Of a stretch of 11,154 nucleotides of DNA, positions 1-6,316 are shown one piece after another (within the stretch, counting starts at the first letter, position 1; each line of letters begins with the position of its first letter). Location of the stretch: contig CAMAWZ010000050.1 of assembly GCA_945861995.1 (NCBI GenBank), positions 1-11,154 on the forward strand, read 5' to 3'. A program made the position numbers and the translations under genes. The stretch comes from Pseudorhodobacter antarcticus (GTDB lineage: Bacteria > Pseudomonadota > Alphaproteobacteria > Rhodobacterales > Rhodobacteraceae). The notes below the pieces were generated by a model that did no database searches, was not told the DNA's origin, and saw only the letters and a program-made list of their open reading frames with translations.

Positions 1-158
1 CACGGGGGCAATGCCCCGCGCCGCAGATCGGCTTTGATCTGTGTGATGCCCGAATTCTGGATGCGCTGGCGGTGCTTGCCGCCGCTTTACTGTCCCGAAG
101 CCTTGCCGCGCACGCCCCCCATGTGCTACGATACGGCTCATCAATTGGGGGCAAAACC
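1..158. other. Region upstream of cysE, no gene recognised
   Basis: No complete gene is visible here. One + strand frame ends at a TGA at 35-37 after at least eleven open codons, so the 3' end of an upstream gene is possible but too short to identify. The cysE frame is itself open to the left edge, but the residues before the ATG at 159 do not resemble CysE. The remaining sequence appears to be the cysE promoter and leader. Confidence 0.3.
103..132 (+). promoter_or_regulatory. Candidate sigma-70-type promoter of cysE
   Basis: TTGCCG (103-108) and TACGAT (127-132) are separated by 18 bp, and each matches the consensus hexamer at 4 of 6 positions. Transcription would start near 139, leaving a leader of about 20 nt that contains a G-rich ribosome binding site (GGGGGC) before the ATG at 159. 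This rests on pattern matching only. Confidence 0.35.
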
Positions 159-968
159 ATGGCCAATTCCAAAACCAAACTCGCCAGTATCGACCCCGTT
201 TGGGACCGCGTGCGCACCGAAGCCGCTGATATGGTGTTATCCGAACCTTTGCTGGGCGGGCTGGTTCATTCTAGCTTGCTGCACCATGCGAATATGGAAC
301 GCGCGCTGGCTTACCGCTTTTCGCTCAAACTCGCCAGCGGCGAGATGAGTGAGCAGATCCTGCGCGAAATCGCCGATGAAGCCTATGATGCTGATACAGA
401 TCTGGGCGCGGCCGCCCGCGCTGACCTGACGGCGGTCTTTGACCGCGATCCTGCTTGCCTGCGCTTCATTCAGCCGATGCTGTTTTTCAAAGGCTATCAA
501 GCGGTACAAGCCTACCGTGTGGGCCATTGGCTGTGGCGGCAAGGGCGGCGCGATATGGCCTATTTTGTGCAAATGCGCGTGTCCGAAGTGTTCGGAGTAG
601 ACATCCACCCCGCCGCCCGCATTGGCCGTGGCATCATGATTGACCATGCCCATTCCATCGTTGTGGGGGAAACAGCGGTTGTAGGGGATAACGTCTCGAT
701 GCTGCATTCCGTCACCCTTGGCGGCACGGGCAAAGAGGATGGTGACCGCCATCCGAAAATTGGCAATGGTGTGCTGATCGGGGCAGGGGCGGCGATATTG
801 GGCAATATCACCATTGGCCACTGCTCGCGCATTGCCGCAGGATCGGTGGTGCTGGCAGATGTGCCGCCGTGCAAAACGGTCGCTGGCGTACCTGCGCGCA
901 TTGTCGGCGAGGCGGGATGTGATCAGCCATCCGTGACGATGGATCAACTGGTCAGGGGCGAGATTTAA
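159..968 (+). CDS. cysE: Serine O-acetyltransferase (CysE)
   Basis: Acetylates L-serine with acetyl-CoA to O-acetylserine, the first step of cysteine synthesis, in the cytoplasm. The 269 residues are close to the usual length. An alpha-helical SAT N-terminal domain (about 10-140) precedes a left-handed beta-helix of hexapeptide repeats (about 145-250). Expected active-site residues are visible: Asp148 in GVDIHP, Asp162-His163 in MIDHAHS, and His198 in DRHPK, each offset by five from the E. coli enzyme. The last residue is Ile (RGEI), the residue that inserts into the O-acetylserine sulfhydrylase active site in the cysteine synthase complex, so CysK binding is likely. The ATG at 159 was chosen over the in-frame ATG at 72 because it follows GGGGGC at normal spacing and begins a typical CysE N-terminus. 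Transcribed alone, convergent with pdhC. Confidence 0.95.
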   Translation: MANSKTKLASIDPVWDRVRTEAADMVLSEPLLGGLVHSSLLHHANMERALAYRFSLKLASGEMSEQILREIADEAYDADTDLGAAARADLTAVFDRDPACLRFIQPMLFFKGYQAVQAYRVGHWLWRQGRRDMAYFVQMRVSEVFGVDIHPAARIGRGIMIDHAHSIVVGETAVVGDNVSMLHSVTLGGTGKEDGDRHPKIGNGVLIGAGAAILGNITIGHCSRIAAGSVVLADVPPCKTVAGVPARIVGEAGCDQPSVTMDQLVRGEI

Positions 969-980
969 CCCGCGCGGCGT

Positions 981-1001
981 AGGGGGCGTTTGCCGCCCCC
1001 T
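981..1001 (+). terminator. GC-rich hairpin just after cysE
   Basis: AGGGGGCG (981-988) and CGCCCCCT (994-1001) form an 8-bp perfect stem with a 5-nt loop, 12 nt after the cysE stop. No T-run follows, so it may act only as an mRNA 3'-end stabiliser or a weak terminator. Confidence 0.4.
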
Positions 1002-1024
1002 CGTCGCTTCGCTCCTCACCCCCT

Positions 1025-1091
1025 GCAGGATATTTTTAGAGTTAGGAAGTAAGGCCCCGAACTTAACTTCCTAACTCTGCAAATATCCTGC
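1025..1091. repeat. Long imperfect inverted repeat between convergent cysE and pdhC
   Basis: Arms 1025-1053 and 1062-1091 pair over about 29 bp with two mismatches and one indel, around a loop of about 8 nt. Each arm contains GCAGGATATTT followed by AGAGTTAGGAAGT. Weaker symmetry continues outward through the CTCACCCCC/GGGGGTGAG and CCCCTCG/CGAGGGG segments, to roughly 996-1112. Sequences of this style (GC-rich Ser/Arg-like tract plus GGATATTT) are, from memory, common at gene 3' ends in Rhodobacteraceae, so this is probably a REP-like intergenic element. It could form a long stem in either transcript and serve both genes as a 3'-end structure. Confidence 0.7.
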
Positions 1092-1108
1092 GGGGGTGAG
1101 CGCAGCGA

Positions 1109-1130
1109 GGGGGCCGCATAGGCCCCCTTT
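1109..1130 (+). terminator. Rho-independent terminator for cysE
   Basis: GGGGGCC (1109-1115), loop GCATA, GGCCCCC (1121-1127), then TTTAT. The 7-bp all-GC stem followed by T residues fits a terminator on the + strand. The reverse orientation lacks a T-run, so it is less convincing for pdhC. Confidence 0.55.
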
Positions 1131-1176
1131 ATCACGCCAGCCCCATTTGTTACGTCAGCCCCCTTTATCACGCCAG
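1123..1176. repeat. Three tandem 18-bp repeats spanning the pdhC stop codon
   Basis: Units at 1123-1140, 1141-1158 and 1159-1176. The outer two are identical; the middle one matches them at 14 of 18 positions. Read on the - strand the unit carries the last codons of pdhC (Leu-Ala) and its TGA, so the stop region has been copied twice beyond the gene end. The middle and outer units also contain stops, so read-through would not lengthen the protein much. Confidence 0.85.
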
Positions 1177-2451
1177 CATAGACAGCGGGTTTTCCAAATT
1201 GGCGCAGATCGCCGCCAGCAAGGTTGCCCCCAAAGCGCCATCAATAACGCGGTGATCGACAGATAGGGTCATCGACATCACTGTTGCCACGCCAAGGGTG
1301 CCATCGGCCAAAACCACAGGCTGTTTGATCCCAGCGCCCACAGCCAGAATAGCCGCTTGCGGTGGGTTGATGACAGCATCGAAATTCTCGATCCCCATCA
1401 TGCCAAGGTTCGAAATGGCAAAGCTGCCGCCTTGGTATTCATGGGGGGCAAGTTTGCGGGTTTTGGCGCGAGCGGCAAGATCTTTCATTTCCACCGATAG
1501 TGCAGACAGCGATTTTTGATCGGCATCTTTCAGAACGGGTGTAAACAAACCGCCCTCAATAGCTACAGCGACGGCCACGTCAGATGGATTTAGACGCAAA
1601 ACTCGGTCGCCTGCCCAAACGGCATTGGCATCTGGCACGCTTTGCAGCGCCATTGCGCAGGCTTTTATGATGAAATCATTGATAGAAAGCTTGACGCCGC
1701 GCGCCTCGAGCCCCTTGTTCAGTTGTTCGCGAAAGGCTATCAACCCATCCAGCCGAACCGAGCGGCGCAGATAGAAATGCGGGATGGTTTGCTTCGCCTC
1801 AGTCAGGCGCGCGGCGATAATGCGGCGTATACCGTCAAGCGGCACTTCGGTAAACGCGCGGCCTTGATACATCTTCAAGACCGTATCCGTGGACATACCT
1901 TGCGCTGGCGCGGCAACCACAGGTGCAGGTGAAGATGTGGGCGCAGCAGGGGCCGCCTTTGGCACTGGAATTGACGCGTGTCCTTCGACATCGGCGCGGA
2001 TGATGCGGCCATGCGGGCCTGTGCCGGACAGTTTGGTCAGATCCAAACCTTTTTCGGCGGCAATGCGGCGGGCGAGGGGGGATGCGAACACCCTTGCACC
2101 CGCAACCTTTGGTGCGGCGGGGGCAGGCGTGGACGTGGAGACCACGGGCGCCGCCGCCGCGACGGCAACCGCAGGTTTGGCGGCCGCAGGGCTTGCGCCC
2201 AAATCTTCGCCGTCCTCAACCAGCACTGCAATGGCGACATTCACCTTGACCCCGGCTGTGCCCGCAGGAATTAAGATTTTGCCAATGCGGCCTTCGTCCA
2301 CGGCCTCGAATTCCATCGTGGCTTTGTCGGTTTCAATTTCGGCGATCACTTGGCCAGATTTGACCTGATCGCCCTCTTTGACCAGCCACTTTGCCAGCGT
2401 GCCTTCCTCCATCGTGGGGGAAAGGGCGGGCATTAAGATATTGATTGCCAT
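1168..2451 (-). CDS. pdhC: Pyruvate dehydrogenase E2, dihydrolipoamide acetyltransferase
   Basis: Core subunit of the pyruvate dehydrogenase complex; moves the acetyl group from lipoamide to CoA, giving acetyl-CoA. The 427 residues contain one N-terminal lipoyl domain (1-80) with lipoyl-lysine Lys43 in ETDKATMEF, an Ala/Pro-rich linker, a peripheral-subunit-binding domain (about 122-157: FASPLARRIAAEKG, GTGPHGRI), a second linker, and a catalytic domain (about 195-427) ending in SVDHRVIDG with catalytic His400 and Asp404. It starts with ATG 10 bp after pdhB; the SD (AAGGGAA) overlaps the pdhB TAA, implying translational coupling. It is the last gene of pdhABC; no E3 (lpd) gene follows, so E3 must be encoded elsewhere. 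The stop codon lies within a tandem 18-bp repeat. Confidence 0.96.
   Translation of the reverse strand: MAINILMPALSPTMEEGTLAKWLVKEGDQVKSGQVIAEIETDKATMEFEAVDEGRIGKILIPAGTAGVKVNVAIAVLVEDGEDLGASPAAAKPAVAVAAAAPVVSTSTPAPAAPKVAGARVFASPLARRIAAEKGLDLTKLSGTGPHGRIIRADVEGHASIPVPKAAPAAPTSSPAPVVAAPAQGMSTDTVLKMYQGRAFTEVPLDGIRRIIAARLTEAKQTIPHFYLRRSVRLDGLIAFREQLNKGLEARGVKLSINDFIIKACAMALQSVPDANAVWAGDRVLRLNPSDVAVAVAIEGGLFTPVLKDADQKSLSALSVEMKDLAARAKTRKLAPHEYQGGSFAISNLGMMGIENFDAVINPPQAAILAVGAGIKQPVVLADGTLGVATVMSMTLSVDHRVIDGALGATLLAAICANLENPLSMLA
2393..2433. repeat. 41-bp direct repeat, pdhC copy
   Basis: Identical to 3780-3820 in pdhB. Both copies lie 18 bp inside their gene's start and encode the same stretch of the lipoyl domain (around PALSPTMEEGTLA). 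Confidence 0.9.
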
Positions 2452-2461
2452 GTCTTTTCCC

Positions 2462-3838
2462 TTACCGATAGCAGACAGATTTTACAGCCGCGACCACTTC
2501 GGCCGTGGTCACCAGCGCCAGTTTTTCAAGGTTGGCGGCATAGGGCATGGGCACATCTTTGCCCGTGCAGGTGATCACGGGCGCGTCCAGATAATCAAAG
2601 GCGCGCTGCATGATGGTGCTGGCCAGATGGTCAGACATCGAGGCCACGGGGAAGCCTTCTTCGACGCAAACGCAGCGGTTGGTTTTCTGGATCGATGCCA
2701 GAACGGTGTCGTAATCCAGCGGGCGCAGCGTGCGCAGATCGATCACTTCAACGCTGATCCCGTCTTTGGCCAAAAGATCAGCGGCTTCTAGCGCATAGCG
2801 CATCCCAATCCCGAACGAGACGATTGTCGCATCCGTGCCTTCGCGCCAAATACGGGCCTTGCTGAAGGGAATGGTGAAATCGGGCAGATCGGGCACCTCG
2901 AAAGACTGCCCATACATGATTTCGTTTTCCAAAAACACAACGGGGTTCGGATCGCGGATCGCCTGTTTCAGCAGCCCTTTAGCGTCTGCCGCCGAATAGG
3001 GCATCACAACCTTTAGGCCAGGCACGGACGCATACCAGGCCGCGAAATCTTGGGAGTGCTGCGCGCCCACGCGCGCGGCAGCCCCATTTGCGCCGCGAAA
3101 CACGATAGGACAGCCCAATTGACCACCCGACATATAGTTGGTTTTAGCCGCAGAATTTAAAATATGATCAATGGCTTGCAGCGAGAAGTTGAACGTCATG
3201 AACTCCACAATTGGGTTCAGCCCGCCCCATGCTGCGCCCACGGCAATACCCGTAAAGCCCATTTCGGTGATGGGGGTATCGACAACCCGCTTTGGGCCAA
3301 ACTCGTCCAGCAGGCCTTGGGAAATCTTATAGGCGCCTTGATATTCGCCCACTTCTTCGCCCATCAGCATGACGTTCGGATTGGCGCGCATTTCTTCGGC
3401 CATCGCTTCGCGCAAAGCCTCGCGCACGGTCATGGTTTTCATGGGCGTGCCTGCGGGCCAGTCGGGGCTGGCCTTTGAGACAACGGCCACTGCGGCGGAA
3501 GTTGAGGCGGCAACAGCAGGCGCAGCCTTGGCCGCCACAGCCTTTTCAGCGACAGCCTTTTCAGCAACTGGGGCAGGGGCCGCGTTTGCATCCTCGCCCG
3601 CCTCGATCAGGCGCAAAATAGGCTCGTTCACTTTGACCCCCGACGTGCCAGCAGCGACAAGGATTTTACCAACGATACCTTCGTCAACCGCCTCAAACTC
3701 CATCGTCGCCTTATCGGTTTCGATCTCGGCGATGATTTGGCCAGATTTTACGGCATCGCCTTCGGCGACCAGCCATTTGGCCAGCGTGCCTTCCTCCATC
3801 GTGGGGGAAAGGGCGGGCATAAGTACATCAATTGCCAT
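2462..3838 (-). CDS. pdhB: Pyruvate dehydrogenase E1 beta subunit with lipoyl domain
   Basis: With PdhA forms the thiamine-diphosphate E1 enzyme that decarboxylates pyruvate and acetylates lipoamide. At 458 residues it is longer than an ordinary E1-beta (about 325-330) because an N-terminal lipoyl domain (1-80, Lys43 in ETDKATMEF) and an Ala/Lys-rich linker (about 84-125) precede the transketolase-like domain starting near 135 (MTVREALREAM). This architecture is typical of alphaproteobacteria. Key residues: the Glu161-Glu162 pair in GEEVGEYQGAYK, where the catalytic glutamate contacting the thiazolium/aminopyrimidine resides, and a C-terminal transketolase domain (DLRTLRPLD). The lipoyl domain is nearly identical to that of PdhC, suggesting duplication or gene conversion. 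ATG start after AAGGGG; the pdhA stop is 11 bp upstream, so it is part of the pdhABC operon. Confidence 0.96.
   Translation of the reverse strand: MAIDVLMPALSPTMEEGTLAKWLVAEGDAVKSGQIIAEIETDKATMEFEAVDEGIVGKILVAAGTSGVKVNEPILRLIEAGEDANAAPAPVAEKAVAEKAVAAKAAPAVAASTSAAVAVVSKASPDWPAGTPMKTMTVREALREAMAEEMRANPNVMLMGEEVGEYQGAYKISQGLLDEFGPKRVVDTPITEMGFTGIAVGAAWGGLNPIVEFMTFNFSLQAIDHILNSAAKTNYMSGGQLGCPIVFRGANGAAARVGAQHSQDFAAWYASVPGLKVVMPYSAADAKGLLKQAIRDPNPVVFLENEIMYGQSFEVPDLPDFTIPFSKARIWREGTDATIVSFGIGMRYALEAADLLAKDGISVEVIDLRTLRPLDYDTVLASIQKTNRCVCVEEGFPVASMSDHLASTIMQRAFDYLDAPVITCTGKDVPMPYAANLEKLALVTTAEVVAAVKSVCYR
3537..3566. repeat. 15-bp tandem duplication in the PdhB linker
   Basis: Two 15-bp units (3537-3551, 3552-3566) differ at the last base only and encode repeated Ala-Glu-Lys-Ala-Val in the flexible linker. 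Linker length likely varies between strains through such in-frame slippage. Confidence 0.8.
3780..3820. repeat. 41-bp direct repeat, pdhB copy
   Basis: Identical to 2393-2433 in pdhC, 1387 bp away, at the same offset from the start codon. Recombination between the copies would remove most of pdhB and leave an in-frame pdhC. Confidence 0.9.
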
Positions 3839-3849
3839 GGTTTTTCCCC

Positions 3850-4863
3850 TTATGCGTAAATGTCGGTGTAAAGTTCAGAAACTGACGGCTCAGGGCTTTC
3901 TTTGGCAAATTCTGCGGATGCGTTGACCACATCTTTGATTTGCTTATCAATCGCCTTCAACTCGTCCTCATTGGCAAGGCCCGCGCCAAGCAGCAGATCG
4001 CGCACATGTTCGATCGCGTCTTTTTCGGCCTTCATCTTTTCCACCTCTTCGCGGGTGCGGTATTTGGCGGGGTCAGACATGGAATGGCCGCGATAGCGAT
4101 AGGTCATCATTTCCAAAATATAGGGGCCTTTGCCCGCGCGGCAGTGGGCCACAGCCGCCTCGCCCGCGGCTTTTACGGCCAGAACATCCATGCCGTCCAC
4201 CTGTTCGCCCGGAATGCCATACGCCAGCCCGCGCCCGTACAATGAGGTGGATTTGGTCGAACGTTTCACCGAGGTGCCCATGGCATAGCCGTTGTTTTCA
4301 ATGACGAAAATTACAGGCAAGTCCCAAAGTTCGGCCATGTTATAGGCCTCATACACCTGGCCTTGGTTCGCCGCGCCGTCACCGAAATAGGTGAAGGTGA
4401 CGTTGTCGTTGCCTTTGTATCTATCGGCAAAGGCCAGACCTGCGCCGATGGGCACCTGCGCGCCGACAATGCCGTGACCGCCGTAGAAATGCTTTTCACG
4501 GCTAAACATATGCATCGAGCCGCCCTTGCCGCGCGAATAGCCGCCCTCGCGGCCCGTCAATTCGGCCATCACCCCGTTTGCTTCCATGCCGCAGGCCAGC
4601 ATATGGCCGTGGTCGCGGTAGGATGTCACGCGCTTGTCGCCTTCTTTGGTGCAGGCTTCCAGCCCCACTACAACCGCCTCTTGCCCGATATACAAATGGC
4701 AAAATCCGCCAATCAGGCCCATGCCGTATAACTGGCCTGCCTTTTCTTCGAATCGGCGGATCAGCAGCATCTCGCGGTAGTATTTCAGCAATTCATCCTT
4801 AGACACGTTGGATTTCTTGCCATCGGTTGCGCCCGTATCGGGGGTGGTAGATTTGGCAGCCAA
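3850..4863 (-). CDS. pdhA: Pyruvate dehydrogenase E1 alpha subunit, TTG start
   Basis: Thiamine-diphosphate-binding half of pyruvate dehydrogenase E1; decarboxylates pyruvate in the cytoplasmic multienzyme complex. 337 residues, normal for bacterial alpha subunits of the alpha2-beta2 type. Visible motifs: YREMLLIRRFEEKAGQLYG at 29-47; GGHGIVGAQ at 128-136; the ThDP/Mg site from GDGAANQGQ (161-169) to ENNGYAMGTS (189-198); and the loop RYRGHSMSDPAKYRT (256-270) that corresponds to the phosphorylation loop of mitochondrial enzymes. The start is a TTG at 4861-4863: it follows GGGAGG by 7 nt and begins a family-like N-terminus (MAAKSTTP), whereas the first in-frame ATG is codon 32, inside the conserved YREM segment. 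First gene of pdhABC, with its own promoter and an operator-like palindrome overlapping the -10. Confidence 0.96.
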   Translation of the reverse strand: MAAKSTTPDTGATDGKKSNVSKDELLKYYREMLLIRRFEEKAGQLYGMGLIGGFCHLYIGQEAVVVGLEACTKEGDKRVTSYRDHGHMLACGMEANGVMAELTGREGGYSRGKGGSMHMFSREKHFYGGHGIVGAQVPIGAGLAFADRYKGNDNVTFTYFGDGAANQGQVYEAYNMAELWDLPVIFVIENNGYAMGTSVKRSTKSTSLYGRGLAYGIPGEQVDGMDVLAVKAAGEAAVAHCRAGKGPYILEMMTYRYRGHSMSDPAKYRTREEVEKMKAEKDAIEHVRDLLLGAGLANEDELKAIDKQIKDVVNASAEFAKESPEPSVSELYTDIYA

Positions 4864-4870
4864 AGGGGGT

Positions 4871-4876
4871 CCTCCC
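4871..4876 (-). promoter_or_regulatory. Ribosome binding site that fixes the pdhA TTG start
   Basis: GGGAGG on the - strand lies 7 nt from the TTG. No other in-frame start has comparable spacing, so this site decides the start codon. Confidence 0.8.
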
Positions 4877-4889
4877 AGATGTGACCGAA

Positions 4890-4913
4890 AAATAGTTTAG
4901 CGTTAAACTATTT
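4890..4913. promoter_or_regulatory. Operator-like palindrome over the pdhA -10 and start site
   Basis: Perfect 10-bp arms, AAATAGTTTA (4890-4899) and TAAACTATTT (4904-4913), around GCGT, with a central CG. It overlaps the 3' half of the -10 hexamer and the expected transcription start, a classic repressor position. The central TTAGC-G core resembles LacI-family operators and matches half of a site upstream of the aldolase gene (6380-6387). The bound protein is inferred, not known. Confidence 0.65.
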
Positions 4914-4939
4914 ATAACATAACGGGAAAAATAGGGCAA
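4911..4939 (-). promoter_or_regulatory. Promoter of the pdhABC operon
   Basis: On the - strand TTGCCC (-35, 4934-4939) and TATAAA (-10, 4911-4916) are separated by exactly 17 bp, matching consensus at 4/6 and 5/6. Transcription would begin near 4904, about 40 nt before the TTG start. This is the clearest sigma-70-type promoter in the window. Confidence 0.65.
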
Positions 4940-4951
4940 ATAGCATTTTTC

Positions 4952-4970
4952 ATTGCCGCAGTGCGGCAAT
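4952..4970. promoter_or_regulatory. 19-bp perfect palindrome upstream of the pdhA promoter
   Basis: ATTGCCGCA (4952-4960), a central G, and TGCGGCAAT (4962-4970). It is centred near -57 relative to the predicted pdhA start and 24 nt past the ftsB-like stop. On the - strand it is followed by GAAAAATG rather than a T-run, so it is a poor terminator for the gene before it. A regulator site or an mRNA 3' hairpin are both possible. Confidence 0.5.
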
Positions 4971-4993
4971 TTTACAGAAAATATATGTCTGGA

Positions 4994-5308
4994 TTAGCGG
5001 ATAACCACTTCGTCGGCGCGCAAATAGCCCAGCACAATGCGGGCGCGCTCATCCAAAAGGTCGATGTCCAAATAGCTGTCAGACAGCCGCAAGTTTAGGT
5101 TTTCGATGCGCTTTAATTCCGCCTGCAAAACATCGCGCTCCATGCGCAGGGCGGCGGCTTCGGCATTCAGTTCAACACGGCGCATGACGCCAAATTCCCC
5201 TTGAACTGCGGCCACAACAAAGCTGCCGCCCATGACCATCATGGTGACCAAAAGTAGGCTGCCCAATACAGCCGAGCGTATCGATAACCCTTGCATACTG
5301 CGCCTCAT
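4994..5308 (-). CDS. FtsB/DivIC-like septum formation initiator protein
   Basis: Small bitopic membrane protein of the septum formation initiator (FtsB/DivIC) family. From the ATG at 5306-5308 it has 104 residues: a short basic N-terminus (MRRSMQGLSIR), one transmembrane helix (about 13-34, LGSLLLVTMMVMGGSFVV), then a periplasmic coiled coil rich in Glu/Leu/Arg (about 45-75), and the family-like tail DLLDERARIVLGYLRADEVVIR-type ending. FtsB proteins bind FtsL and FtsQ in the divisome and help activate septal peptidoglycan synthesis; that role is inferred. Upstream in-frame codons start only with TTG and have no ribosome binding site, and the ATG at 5294-5296 is another plausible start. It lies between fba and pdhA on the same strand, 78 bp after fba, so it may be co-transcribed with fba. 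Confidence 0.8.
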   Translation of the reverse strand: MRRSMQGLSIRSAVLGSLLLVTMMVMGGSFVVAAVQGEFGVMRRVELNAEAAALRMERDVLQAELKRIENLNLRLSDSYLDIDLLDERARIVLGYLRADEVVIR

Positions 5309-5386
5309 CACCCCTCTGACGGGGGCCTGCGGGAAGAATGCCACAAAATCGATGGCAGGCAAACTGAAATTTTCGCGGGCTGCGGT

Positions 5387-6316
5387 TTAGGCTTTGTCGC
5401 GATAAATTTCCACCAATTTGTCCAACATGGCCAGCGCGTCGGCGTGCGGGCGCTGGAAAGAGTTGCGCCCAATGATACTGCCGTGGCCGCCGCCGTCGCG
5501 AATGGCGCGGGCATCGTCATATACGGCATCCGCGCCTTTAGCTGCGCCGCCCGAAAAAATCACAATGCGCCGCCCGCCAAAGGCCGCATCCATACAGTGC
5601 CGCACGCGGGCAGTTTGCGTGGCAATATCAATCTTTTCGCTCTCATATACTTTCTTGGCCTCTGGTAGCATCAGATGATCGGTCGAAAGTTTGATCTTGA
5701 TGATATGCGCGCCCAAAAGGGCCGCAATTTGCGCGGCATAGGCGGCGACATCAATAGCCGTCTCGCCGTCGCGGGTCACAGCAGGCCCGCGCGGATAAGA
5801 CCAAATAACCGAAGCCACGCCCTTTGCCGCAGCCTCGCGCCGCATATCTTTGATTTCTTCGTACATTTCTAGTTGCTGATCCGACCCAGGATAAATCGTA
5901 AACCCAATGGCCGCACAGCCAAGCCGCAGCGCATCATCCACTGAGGCTGTGATCGCTTGGTTTTTGCCCGCGCCATCCCCCATCAGCGAATTGGCCGAGT
6001 TGACCTTTAGAATGGTGGGGATCTGCCCCGCAAAAGTGTCGGCGCCCGCCTCTAGCATCCCCAAAGGCGCGGCAAAGGCGTTTAGGCCCGCGTCAATCGC
6101 CAATTGGTAATGGTAATGCGGATCATAGCCCGCGCTGTTCATCGCAAAACTGCGCGCAGGCCCGTGTTCAAAACCCTGATCCACGGGCAGGATAATCATC
6201 TTTCCCGTGCCGCCCAGTTTGCCTTCCATCATCATTCGGGCCAAATTGCCTTTGACGCCTGCGGTTTCGCCTTCGTAATGTGATAGGATTTTCTGAACGA
6301 TTTTGCTGGTCCGCAT
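5387..6316 (-). CDS. fbaB: Fructose-bisphosphate aldolase class I (DhnA/FbaB type)
   Basis: Cleaves or forms fructose-1,6-bisphosphate from dihydroxyacetone phosphate and glyceraldehyde-3-phosphate through a lysine Schiff base, serving glycolysis or gluconeogenesis. The 309 residues form a TIM barrel of the archaeal-type/DhnA class I family. Visible features: ILPVDQGFEHG (42-52) with the conserved Asp46, the SYPRG segment with Tyr174, IIKIKLSTD (205-213) with the probable Schiff-base lysine (Lys207 or Lys209), and phosphate-binding IFSGGAAKG (253-261) and GSIIGRNSFQRP (279-290). There are no class II zinc motifs. ATG start with AGGGGG 5-6 nt upstream. It follows pgk on the same strand with a 97-bp gap carrying two LacI-type palindromes and a hairpin covering the ribosome binding site, so it probably has its own regulated promoter. 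Confidence 0.92.
   Translation of the reverse strand: MRTSKIVQKILSHYEGETAGVKGNLARMMMEGKLGGTGKMIILPVDQGFEHGPARSFAMNSAGYDPHYHYQLAIDAGLNAFAAPLGMLEAGADTFAGQIPTILKVNSANSLMGDGAGKNQAITASVDDALRLGCAAIGFTIYPGSDQQLEMYEEIKDMRREAAAKGVASVIWSYPRGPAVTRDGETAIDVAAYAAQIAALLGAHIIKIKLSTDHLMLPEAKKVYESEKIDIATQTARVRHCMDAAFGGRRIVIFSGGAAKGADAVYDDARAIRDGGGHGSIIGRNSFQRPHADALAMLDKLVEIYRDKA

Noticed and set aside
1..141. Possible - strand gene leaving the left edge (ATG at 139-141)
   Set aside because: The 47 open codons are rich in Arg/His/Pro without a domain, there is no clear ribosome binding site, and it would cover the cysE promoter.
72..158. Longer CysE starting at the ATG at 72
   Set aside because: The extra 29 residues do not resemble CysE, there is no ribosome binding site, and a candidate promoter lies within this stretch.
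237..1019. 260-codon open frame antisense to cysE
   Set aside because: Its product is His/Arg-rich with no recognisable domain, as expected of the complement of a GC-rich gene; cysE is unambiguous.
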